Shown here: in pieces, positions 25,827-32,352 of the stretch | Position numbering within the stretch: position 1 is the stretch's first letter | How the letters are laid out: the number at the start of each line of letters is the position of its first letter | Assembly: GCA_018269005.1 (NCBI GenBank) | Contig: JAFDVK010000014.1 | Span: 1-33,696, forward strand | Length of the DNA stretch: 33,696 nucleotides | From: Acidobacteriota bacterium | Lineage (GTDB): Bacteria > Acidobacteriota > Blastocatellia > Pyrinomonadales > Pyrinomonadaceae | Reading direction: 5' to 3' | The notes under the pieces: model-generated | The model's input: the letters and a program-made list of their open reading frames with translations, nothing else | The model's database searches: none | Told to the model about the DNA's origin: nothing | Translations under genes and position numbers: made by a program

Positions 25827-26272
25827 ATCCCATAGGTTATAAATATCCCGAGACGCTCTGTCAGCATTTCTGACGAAATGTCTTCCGTCTGCAGAATTTC
25901 ATCGGCCGAGCGCTCCTCCACCCACGCTCGCGGGATGACGGCACAGAGCGCGAACGCGTCCGCCTCGTATTCCACACGCGTCTTTTGCCCGACACTAAGG
26001 AAATTCGCCGTCGCACCGCTTTCCGGGGCGTGAAAGAGAAAGTGTGCAAGCTCATGAAACTGAACTTTTAGCTTTACGGTGCCAGTCAGGCGGCTGTCGA
26101 TCGCAATATGGTCACGGCCTTTTACGCGGTAATAAAAGCCGCCCGAATTGAGCGGCATCTCCGTCACGTTCACGCGAAATCGGCGGCAAAGGCGTTCGAA
26201 ATCGCCCTCGCCCAGCGGCCTTTTGCCCCAACCGATCCGCAATGCCCTGCCTTTTTCGTCGATAAATCGCAT
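25823..26272 (-). CDS. ImmA/IrrE-type metallo-endopeptidase
   Basis: A protein of about 149 residues from the ATG at 26272. The zinc motif is FHELAHFLFH (HEXXH), followed about 30 residues later by EYEADAFALC, the usual third-ligand segment of the COG2856/IrrE family. ImmA cleaves the repressor ImmR in the mobile element ICEBs1, and IrrE cleaves the DdrO repressor after DNA damage. By analogy this protein may inactivate the helix-turn-helix regulator encoded just upstream on the same strand. A TTG at 26311 would add 13 residues, and neither start has a good ribosome binding site. No phage or conjugation genes lie nearby. Confidence 0.82.
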   Translation of the reverse strand: MRFIDEKGRALRIGWGKRPLGEGDFERLCRRFRVNVTEMPLNSGGFYYRVKGRDHIAIDSRLTGTVKLKVQFHELAHFLFHAPESGATANFLSVGQKTRVEYEADAFALCAVIPRAWVEERSADEILQTEDISSEMLTERLGIFITYGI

Positions 26273-26362
26273 ATTGTGAGAGAAATACAGGAGATCTTCC
26301 TGCTTATGCAATAGTGTATCATAGATGCAACGCCTTCGAGAAGACTTTTCTTAAGATATTTT

Positions 26363-26386
26363 AGTTGGGCAATGGATTGCCCAACT
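26363..26386. repeat. Perfect inverted repeat upstream of the ImmA/IrrE-like gene
   Basis: Ten-base perfect arms (26363-26372 AGTTGGGCAA, 26377-26386) enclose a 4-nt loop. No T-tract follows on either strand, so it is a weak terminator candidate. It may be an operator, or part of the palindrome mosaic that fills 26360-26600. Confidence 0.6.
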
Positions 26387-26410
26387 TTGGCTCCGTTGAG
26401 AGAGCTGAAT

Positions 26411-26503
26411 TGCCCCGATCTCCTTCCGCGAAGGAATTAAGTGCCCCGATCTTCCTCAGCGAAGGAATGAATTGCCCCGCTCTTTCTAAGCGAAGGAATG
26501 AAT
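26411..26503. repeat. 31-bp tandem repeat (three units plus a partial fourth)
   Basis: Units begin at 26411, 26442 and 26473, each opening with TGCCCCG and containing GCGAAGGAAT; a fourth TGCCCCG at 26504 opens the next hairpin module. Units 1 and 2 carry an inverted repeat (TTCC...GGAA) that decays in unit 3. The period is exactly 31 bp with no variable spacers, so this is not a CRISPR. It lies between the helix-turn-helix gene and the ImmA/IrrE-like gene. It may be an operator array or an amplified REP unit. Confidence 0.8.
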
Positions 26504-26504
26504 T

Positions 26505-26598
26505 GCCCCGCTCTTTAGAGCGGGGTTGGTAGACCCACACATCCAACGGCCCGCGTTTAGCGGGCAAGAATCCCTTGTGCGAATCCTTCTAAACGCGG
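26505..26598. repeat. Two-hairpin palindromic module at the end of the HTH gene
   Basis: The first hairpin is CCCCGCTCT/AGAGCGGGG (26506-26514 and 26517-26525). After 23 nt comes GCCCGC/GCGGGC (26549-26554 and 26560-26565). CCGCGTTTA (26551-26559) is also complementary to TAAACGCGG (26590-26598), allowing an alternative long fold that ends 2 nt before the regulator's stop codon. The hairpin-linker-hairpin layout and the CTTTAG centre recur at 30614-30675. Confidence 0.75.
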
Positions 26599-26599
26599 C

Positions 26600-27139
26600 T
26601 TACTTCTTTTTGGAACGGTCTAGGACGCGGCGTGCATCGCGTACGGCCTCGACCTTTTCATCCGTCGTAAATGTTTCCCAACCGCGAAAGAACACGACGC
26701 CGAAATCTTTTGGCGCCTTCAGTCCTTCGAATTCGTACCATTCGTTCAGGATGAGTTTCGGGTCATTGTGCCTGCGGACGGCGACATCGAGATCGAAACC
26801 AAGCGTACTCTTTGCTGGCTTCTTTTTATCACGCTCGATCTCGGCAAGCCTTCGATCCACGATACTCTCGATCAAGCTTTCGAGAGCACGCCCAAGGTCG
26901 CGTCCGCCCGCGGCGGTCGGATACATTTCGCCGCTGCCGGTGAGCAACCACGTCAGCGACACGCCTGTCTCGTTCGCGATCTTTATCAGAATATCCGGGG
27001 CCGGAAGGCGCCCGTGATAGTAATTGCGGACGGTCGCGTGCGGCACGTTCAGCCGCTTGCCGACCTCGGACATCGTCGCAAATTCGAATAGCTTCCTGAA
27101 CCGCGAGCTGAATGATGGGTCTCTTTCGATCTTGTTCAT
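26600..27139 (-). CDS. Phage CI-like helix-turn-helix regulator
   Basis: A protein of about 179 residues. Residues about 10-72 look like a CI/XRE-type DNA-binding domain: SEVGKRLNVPHATVRNYYHG contains the two helices, and VSLTWLLTGSGEMYP matches the closing segment common in CI-like repressors. The rest is charged and helical with no peptidase motif, so it lacks a LexA-like self-cleavage domain. Cleavage by the neighbouring ImmA/IrrE-type protein is a reasonable idea. I start at ATG 27139; longer frames (to 27259) add residues that do not look conserved. AGGAGAGGG lies 13 nt upstream, further than ideal. Confidence 0.78.
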   Translation of the reverse strand: MNKIERDPSFSSRFRKLFEFATMSEVGKRLNVPHATVRNYYHGRLPAPDILIKIANETGVSLTWLLTGSGEMYPTAAGGRDLGRALESLIESIVDRRLAEIERDKKKPAKSTLGFDLDVAVRRHNDPKLILNEWYEFEGLKAPKDFGVVFFRGWETFTTDEKVEAVRDARRVLDRSKKK

Positions 27140-27165
27140 AACGTCTGTTTTACCCTCTCCTGCAA

Positions 27166-27195
27166 ATGTTACCACCGAACGCAGTGTCTTTGCAA
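27166..27195 (-). promoter_or_regulatory. Possible promoter of the HTH regulator gene
   Basis: Read on the minus strand, TTGCAA (27195-27190) and TAACAT (27171-27166) are separated by 18 bp, and transcription would begin near 27159, only 20 nt before the ATG. Each box matches the consensus at four of six positions. TTGCAA is itself a palindrome, so autoregulation there is possible. The evidence is weak. Confidence 0.3.
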
Positions 27196-27268
27196 GCGGC
27201 CATCGCCCCACACCCTCGCTCTCGTTCGGCCAACTCCGCCGACTCACCTCAAAGCTCACCCTGAAACC

Positions 27269-27297
27269 TTGACCTTCGGCCCGCTCTTACGTATATT
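27269..27297 (+). promoter_or_regulatory. Promoter of tRNA-Thr
   Basis: A -35 box TTGACC (27269-27274), a spacer of exactly 17 bp and a -10 box TATATT (27292-27297) form a good sigma-70-type promoter. The predicted start near 27304 leaves a leader of about 47 nt before the mature tRNA. Confidence 0.65.
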
Positions 27298-27350
27298 TTG
27301 AAGTTCGGCTTCCGATCAAGACGATCACCTCGCATGACCGCCTTCTCAAG

Positions 27351-27426
27351 CCACCCTAGCTCAGTTGGTAGAGCATTCGATTCGTAATCGAAAGGTCGTC
27401 GGTTCAAATCCGACGGGTGGCTCCAT
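27351..27426 (+). tRNA. tRNA-Thr (anticodon CGU)
   Basis: All cloverleaf parts are visible. The acceptor stem GCCACCC (27351-27357) pairs with GGGTGGC (27416-27422). The D-arm contains GCTCAGTTGGTAGAGC, the anticodon stem TTCGA/TCGAA encloses the loop TTCGTAA (anticodon CGT), and the T-arm contains GGTTCAAATCC. The discriminator is T and CCA is encoded at 27424-27426. It reads ACG codons. It lies between an HTH/ImmA-type pair and a restriction locus, a typical setting for island insertion, but no repeated 3' end was found inside the window. Confidence 0.97.
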
Positions 27427-27556
27427 AATATCTCCTTTAGCTTCAGCATGTTATGAACAGTCGAACGACACTTTCGGAAGGTTGCTTTTTCTAATTAGGA
27501 CTCATATTAGGACTAGCATGATCGTCATTTCCTCGAACAAAACTTTCTTTGGAAGG

Positions 27557-30500
27557 CTATTTTGAGCGGTCTTTAAAGCCTTTATACACCATTTCAAGCA
27601 AGATCTTTGCAAAGCCCTCTTTTATCTTCTCTTCATTCAAGACCTGGGTTGCCATTGAATTGTAGTTCTCTACTCCCTCGATCACCTTGTCCATCATCAC
27701 AGTTCGGAAGTCGCCAAGCGCGAACTGATCTTTTGAATTGTTCCGGGCTTGCTGCTCAAGTGTTTCGTTCTCAAGCATCTTGTCGCGGACGTGGCAGGCG
27801 TAGTTCAAAAGGTCGGCGTCTGTCAGTTCGCCCTCGAACAGATCGTTCATTTGCGTGACGATCTCAGAAAGGAATGCACGCTCCGGTTCATGAGATTCTC
27901 CCGAACCGACCTCGGTCAACGGTTTGAGCTTATCCTCGTCGTCGGGTTCACCTAATGCGAATTGCCGTTTATCGAGGTCCCAGATCCGATGATGAGTCAT
28001 CTCTACGCTTGAAAGGTCAAGCGGGTTCTTTGTATTCGTTCCTTTCAAATACGGGCCGAGATGGCGAAAGAAGATCGAACGCTTTTCGAGGTCAGTATCG
28101 GCGTAGTTGATGATCTGCGAGAGAAAGTCATAGACCCGGACAAAGTTGCCGATGTCCTTTCGGAACAGATCGAGCGCATCAATCTCTTTCTTGTCTCTGC
28201 TCTCAGTTGCGGCCCGCAGGCGTTCGCGAAACCGATCGACCGCCGGTGCTATCGCCGCCTGAAGAGCCTTTTGAGTTCCTTTCGGATCGAAGTATGCTTT
28301 GGCGAATTGATCAAGCTCCACCTTCGAGTAGATGCGATAATCGTCGAGTTTCTGCTGCAGATCGTGGATCAGGTTCGGGTCGGAAACATCTGCAAGCTCT
28401 GCCTTTTTGTAGTAGGTTCGGAAGGCTTTGAGAATATCGTCGCCCGAATTCACGAAATCGAGAATGAAGGTCTCAGTTTTTCCCTTATAAGTTCTGTTCA
28501 GCCGCGACAGCGTCTGAACGGCAGTTACTCCCGAAAGTTTTTTATCGACGTACATAGCGACAAGTTTCGGCTGGTCAAAGCCGGTCTGGAACTTGTTCGC
28601 AACGAGCAGTATTGAATAGTCGTCGGTATCGAATTCCTGCCGAATATCCTTGCTCTTGGCGTTATTCATATTGCCTTCGGTAAAGGCATCGGGGCCGCTG
28701 TCAGGGTCAACGACATCACCGGAGAACGCCACCAGCGTTCCGATGTCGTAGCCGTTCTCGCGAATATACTTATCGATGGCGAGCTTGTATCGGACCGCTT
28801 CTTTGCGGGATCCGGTTACGACCATTGCCTTTGCCTTACCGTCCAGCCGTCCGGCAACGTTCTCGATGAAATGCTCGACTATGATCGACACTTTTTGGCT
28901 GATGTTGTAAGGATGCAGCCGAACCCAACGCATCACCTGTTTCAGGGCTTCGCTCTTTTCGACCTCTTCGTCGTCGTATTCGCGGCCGTTATGGACAAGT
29001 TTGAAAGCAAGTCGATACGGCGTGTAGTTTTTTAGAACATCGAGGATAAAGCCTTCCTCGATCGCCTGCTGCATCGAATAGAGGTGAAAAGGCTCCGGCA
29101 AACCGCTTTCGCCCGTCCGGCCGAACATCTCCAACGTCTTTGCCTTTGGCGTAGCGGTAAACGCAAAGTAGCTGATGTTCTTCGGCTGGACGCGTGCTTC
29201 CATCGATGCGAGCATCACGTCCTCGGCACTGATCTCTTCGCCTTCCTCGATCTGCTCGGCGGTCAGGGCAAGTCTGAGTTTTTTGGCGGCGTTGCCGGTT
29301 TGCGATGAGTGTGCCTCGTCGGCGATGACGGCGAACTTACGTTCCTTTAGCGATGCGTTCTCGCGGATCTCGTCTAGCACAAAGGGAAATGTCTGTATTG
29401 TGACGATAATGATCGGTGCACGCTCGATCAGGGCTTTGGCAAGCTGTTCTGACTTTACGCCTTCCTTCTTTATCCGCCGGACGACGCCCTGTTTGTGCTC
29501 GAACTGATAGATCGTCTCCTGCAATTGATCGTCGAGCACGGTTCGATCTGTGATAACGATAACGCTGTCGAATATCTTTGCGTCGTCCGCGTTGTGCAGG
29601 TCCGAGAGCTGATGCGCCAGCCAGGCGATCGAATTCGATTTGCCGGAGCCTGCCGAATGCTGGATCAGGTATTTCTGTCCGCTGCCTTCGGTGCGAGCCG
29701 CATCGATCAGACGGTTGACGGCCTCAAGCTGGTGAAAACGCGGAAAGATGAGCTTTTCGTTTACTTGCTTCTTACCCTTGTCGTCTTTCTTTTCTTCCTT
29801 TTCAAGATGCACAAAGCGGCCGAGTACTTTCAGCCAGTTGTCGCGCTGCAAAACCGATTCCCACAGATACGCCGTGCGATAGCCGTCCGCATTTGGCGGG
29901 TTTCCGGCCCCGTCGTCAAAGCCGCGATTAAAGGGCAGAAAGTACGTGTCGGAGCCTTTCAGCTCGGTGGTCATATAGACCTCGTCCGAACTCACCGCAA
30001 AATGCACGAGTGCGCGGCGTTTGAATGCGAGCAGCGGTTCTTCGCGTCGTGTCTCTTTGTCTCGCGGATAGCGGTCGTTCTTGTATTGGCGAATCGCGTC
30101 CTGCACGTTCTGCGTAAAATCGGTTTTTAGCTCGGCGGTCGCGACCGGAATGCCGTTGACAAAGAAAACAAGATCGATCGACTTCTCGTTCGAAGTGCTG
30201 TAATGCACCTGGCGGACGACGCGGCAGCGAACCGCCTTGTATCTCGCTATGATCTGCTCGTTCAGGCCGCTGCTCGGTTTGAACTGGCAGACGTGAAACT
30301 TTGCGTTCAGATGCTTAAGGCCGTGCCGCAAGACGTAGAGCGAGCCGTTCTTGTCCATCTCCTCGCAGGCACGGGCAATTACGGCCTTTTCTTTTTCGTC
30401 CTCGTCACGGATCGAGAGCTTTTGCCATTCTTTCGGGTTCTGTTCCCGCAGCCACCAGAGAAGGTCTTCGGTATAAAGTGCCCGTTCGCGGTCGTAGTTC

Positions 30501-30586
30501 TGCCACTCGCCCTCAAGCCAGCCATTCGCCGCCAAATGCTCGACGATCTCGGTTTCGAATACGTTTTCTTTGTGAAGTTCAGGCAT
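27557..30586 (-). CDS. hsdR: Type I restriction enzyme R subunit (HsdR)
   Basis: A 1009-residue motor and nuclease subunit. The N-terminal PD-(D/E)XK nuclease is seen as IDLVFFVNGIPVATAELK near 135-153. The superfamily 2 translocase follows: Walker A HSAGSGKS near 312-319, DEAHSSQTG near 423, FAFTATPKAK near 467, and the helicase C half with NKFQTGFDQPKL and QTLSRLNRTYKGK. The C-terminal helical part probably docks on the methyltransferase. With HsdM and HsdS it cuts unmethylated DNA far from its bipartite target after ATP-driven translocation. All motifs are present and the length is normal, so it should be active. It lies last in the locus, 224 nt after hsdS. Confidence 0.96.
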   Translation of the reverse strand: MPELHKENVFETEIVEHLAANGWLEGEWQNYDRERALYTEDLLWWLREQNPKEWQKLSIRDEDEKEKAVIARACEEMDKNGSLYVLRHGLKHLNAKFHVCQFKPSSGLNEQIIARYKAVRCRVVRQVHYSTSNEKSIDLVFFVNGIPVATAELKTDFTQNVQDAIRQYKNDRYPRDKETRREEPLLAFKRRALVHFAVSSDEVYMTTELKGSDTYFLPFNRGFDDGAGNPPNADGYRTAYLWESVLQRDNWLKVLGRFVHLEKEEKKDDKGKKQVNEKLIFPRFHQLEAVNRLIDAARTEGSGQKYLIQHSAGSGKSNSIAWLAHQLSDLHNADDAKIFDSVIVITDRTVLDDQLQETIYQFEHKQGVVRRIKKEGVKSEQLAKALIERAPIIIVTIQTFPFVLDEIRENASLKERKFAVIADEAHSSQTGNAAKKLRLALTAEQIEEGEEISAEDVMLASMEARVQPKNISYFAFTATPKAKTLEMFGRTGESGLPEPFHLYSMQQAIEEGFILDVLKNYTPYRLAFKLVHNGREYDDEEVEKSEALKQVMRWVRLHPYNISQKVSIIVEHFIENVAGRLDGKAKAMVVTGSRKEAVRYKLAIDKYIRENGYDIGTLVAFSGDVVDPDSGPDAFTEGNMNNAKSKDIRQEFDTDDYSILLVANKFQTGFDQPKLVAMYVDKKLSGVTAVQTLSRLNRTYKGKTETFILDFVNSGDDILKAFRTYYKKAELADVSDPNLIHDLQQKLDDYRIYSKVELDQFAKAYFDPKGTQKALQAAIAPAVDRFRERLRAATESRDKKEIDALDLFRKDIGNFVRVYDFLSQIINYADTDLEKRSIFFRHLGPYLKGTNTKNPLDLSSVEMTHHRIWDLDKRQFALGEPDDEDKLKPLTEVGSGESHEPERAFLSEIVTQMNDLFEGELTDADLLNYACHVRDKMLENETLEQQARNNSKDQFALGDFRTVMMDKVIEGVENYNSMATQVLNEEKIKEGFAKILLEMVYKGFKDRSK

Positions 30587-30613
30587 TATTTTGCAGTCCC
30601 CGAAGGGCGTATA

Positions 30614-30773
30614 GCCCCGTCCTTTAGGGCGGGGATTAGATCGGTAAATTGTGCCACAGCCCGCTTAAGCGGGCTTCTCTCCGTTGGCTTTAGCCGTTCG
30701 GTTCGGTTTGGAAGGACGTTAAAACGCCCTGTCGCGTCATATTGCCATCCTGTCCACGCCATAAATGGCGTGG
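30614..30773. repeat. Palindrome array between hsdR and hsdS
   Basis: The gap of 224 bp holds CCCCGTCCT/AGGGCGGGG (30615-30623 and 30626-30634, one wobble), the perfect 18-nt palindrome AGCCCGCTTAAGCGGGCT (30658-30675) and CCACGCCAT/ATGGCGTGG (30754-30762 and 30765-30773). The first two repeat the geometry and centre of the module at 26505-26565. No T-tract follows, so they are not standard terminators. No gene is seen in the gap. Confidence 0.75.
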
Positions 30774-30810
30774 CTATGTGCCGCTTCGCGGAACTTAAAT
30801 ATTTTCAATC

Positions 30811-32112
30811 TTACACCGCGTTTCGCACATCGATCTTGCCGGTGACGGCCGACGAGATGAGGGCGGTGCGGCGTTCCTGCAGCAGCTCGATGGCACGCTC
30901 CGCTTCGGCGGTCAGGGCGTCGAGCTTTGCGGTTTCGCCTTCGAGGAACGCGACGATTTCAACCTGCTCCTTGTCAGGGGGAAAAGGCATTGGCAACTGA
31001 CCAAATTCTTCGAAATATAGACGAAGTCGCATGTCCATAATGCCGCGAGAATGCCTTCGGAACTCTGTAAAACATATACCGCAACGGAATAGGTAGTCGA
31101 AATACCTAGGCTCTAAAGGTCGTGTCTTCCTCAGTATGTCGTATGCGGGGCTTGTTACACCGTCATAATTGGAAACACCAATAGCTCCCATCCAAGCAAG
31201 CAGTTTATTGACGATTATGTCGCCCATTTTAACCTTCCAATACCCATCGGTAGTTGTGGCCTTATTTCCTTTCGCCTCTAGTTCTTTGCGGGGCCGAACT
31301 CCAATATCTGTGTAAATGGACAAAAGCTCAAAGTCGTTATCGTTCGGTGCGGGCTCCACGATCAGCCTGAAAAATCGCTTTGTTGCAAGTATTTCCCAAT
31401 GTTCCGGGATGTTGCCGAGCCATTGGATGCCGGAGGGTTTTGTTGGGGCGTTGGGGTTGAGGCCGCGGGTGACGGCGTGCGAGATGACGGCCTGGCGTTT
31501 TTCTTTGAGCAGTTCGATCAGCCGCCGCTGCTCGGCAACCAATTCATCGATCTTCCCCGTCTCCCGATCCAAAAACGCCGCGATCTGCGTCTGCTCGACA
31601 AGCGGTGGGCATCCAACCCTAAGAGAACGGATAATGTCCTGGCTAATGTTTGGCTGCCCGCCGCCGGTCGCTAGACTTAGTATCTGTTGTCGCAATCCGA
31701 CGAACCAAAAAAATATGTAAGAGGGATCTATACTTGATATGCCGCTAAGCACGCAACAGGCTTGGTTAACCGTTGCAGGGAAGCTGAGCCGACCAAGCTT
31801 TCCAATCGTTGCCCCGTACATCGCGATCAATATCGATTCTGGCGCATAGAGTTTAAGTGATGAATGTTCGGCAAGGGCATAGCGGGTAATGTGCTTCTCA
31901 CATGCTTCGAGTATGCCGTCGTTCAAGTCGCCCGTATTAACCCAAGGAATGTCGCCTTCATCATAGTATGTCCGATTGTCTGTCCTAGGTGTCGTTCCGC
32001 TGCCAATCACCGAAAACGCGTGAGCCATCTTCCAAACTTCCCAATGCTCCGGCACGTCGCCGAGCCATTCGACGCCGCTTGGTTTGTATTTTGGGTATGG
32101 CGGAAAGCTCAT
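30811..32112 (-). CDS. hsdS: Type I restriction enzyme specificity subunit (HsdS)
   Basis: A 433-residue protein with the classic two-half layout. Each half opens with a matching segment (PSGVEWLGDVPEHWEVW near 11 and PSGIQWLGNIPEHWEIL near 222), continues with a target-recognition domain and ends in a conserved helix (IDELVAEQRRLIELLKEKRQ near 194 and LDALTAEAERAIELLQERRT near 402). Each recognition domain reads one half of a bipartite DNA target; the sequences cannot be inferred here. The recognition domains are noticeably more AT-rich than the conserved helices, as is common in HsdS. The near-identical segments could permit domain exchange by recombination. Confidence 0.95.
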   Translation of the reverse strand: MSFPPYPKYKPSGVEWLGDVPEHWEVWKMAHAFSVIGSGTTPRTDNRTYYDEGDIPWVNTGDLNDGILEACEKHITRYALAEHSSLKLYAPESILIAMYGATIGKLGRLSFPATVNQACCVLSGISSIDPSYIFFWFVGLRQQILSLATGGGQPNISQDIIRSLRVGCPPLVEQTQIAAFLDRETGKIDELVAEQRRLIELLKEKRQAVISHAVTRGLNPNAPTKPSGIQWLGNIPEHWEILATKRFFRLIVEPAPNDNDFELLSIYTDIGVRPRKELEAKGNKATTTDGYWKVKMGDIIVNKLLAWMGAIGVSNYDGVTSPAYDILRKTRPLEPRYFDYLFRCGICFTEFRRHSRGIMDMRLRLYFEEFGQLPMPFPPDKEQVEIVAFLEGETAKLDALTAEAERAIELLQERRTALISSAVTGKIDVRNAV

Positions 32113-32156
32113 TTTTAAAAATCGCCTAATCTAGTGGCGGCTGTGTCAAAATCGGT

Positions 32157-32335
32157 TCTTTCGGGCTTTGCCCGTCGATGTGCGGCGAAGCTGAGCTTCG
32201 CCGGTAGTCCCCACCACTCTCCTGCGGCTACGCCGCCTTTCCTCGCATCGGAACGGCGGCAGAGCCGCTAGAATCTTTGAACCATCTATCGGATAAGCAG
32301 AGCTTTTCCGCACATCGAAGGGCATAGCCCAAGAA
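32157..32335. repeat. BIME-like inverted pair of REP units between hsdS and hsdM
   Basis: Two copies of a ~46-bp unit face each other. The left copy (32157-32203) contains the hairpin CGGGC/GCCCG, the segment TCGATGTGCGG and a perfect hairpin CGGCGAAGCT/AGCTTCGCCG (32183-32192 and 32194-32203). The right copy (32290-32335) is its reverse complement with about ten mismatches. Between them lies another pair of arms (32224-32237 and 32255-32268, both rich in GCGGC). The whole can fold into one long nested cruciform. It fills the 240-bp gap between the two genes, where no coding frame is seen. Confidence 0.8.
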
Positions 32336-32352
32336 GCTGGCCAACGAACCTC

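Noticed and set aside
26411..26526. CRISPR array
   Set aside because: The 31-bp units are contiguous without variable spacers, there are only three full units, and no cas genes are present.
25605..27139. Toxin-antitoxin system
   Set aside because: The metalloprotease is an ImmA/IrrE type rather than a toxin with a known motif, and the small 73-residue gene lies on the opposite strand, so the arrangement does not match a standard module.
27351..27426. Attachment site duplication at the tRNA
   Set aside because: I found no second copy of the tRNA 3' end in the window and no integrase gene. An island using this tRNA would need flanking sequence to test.
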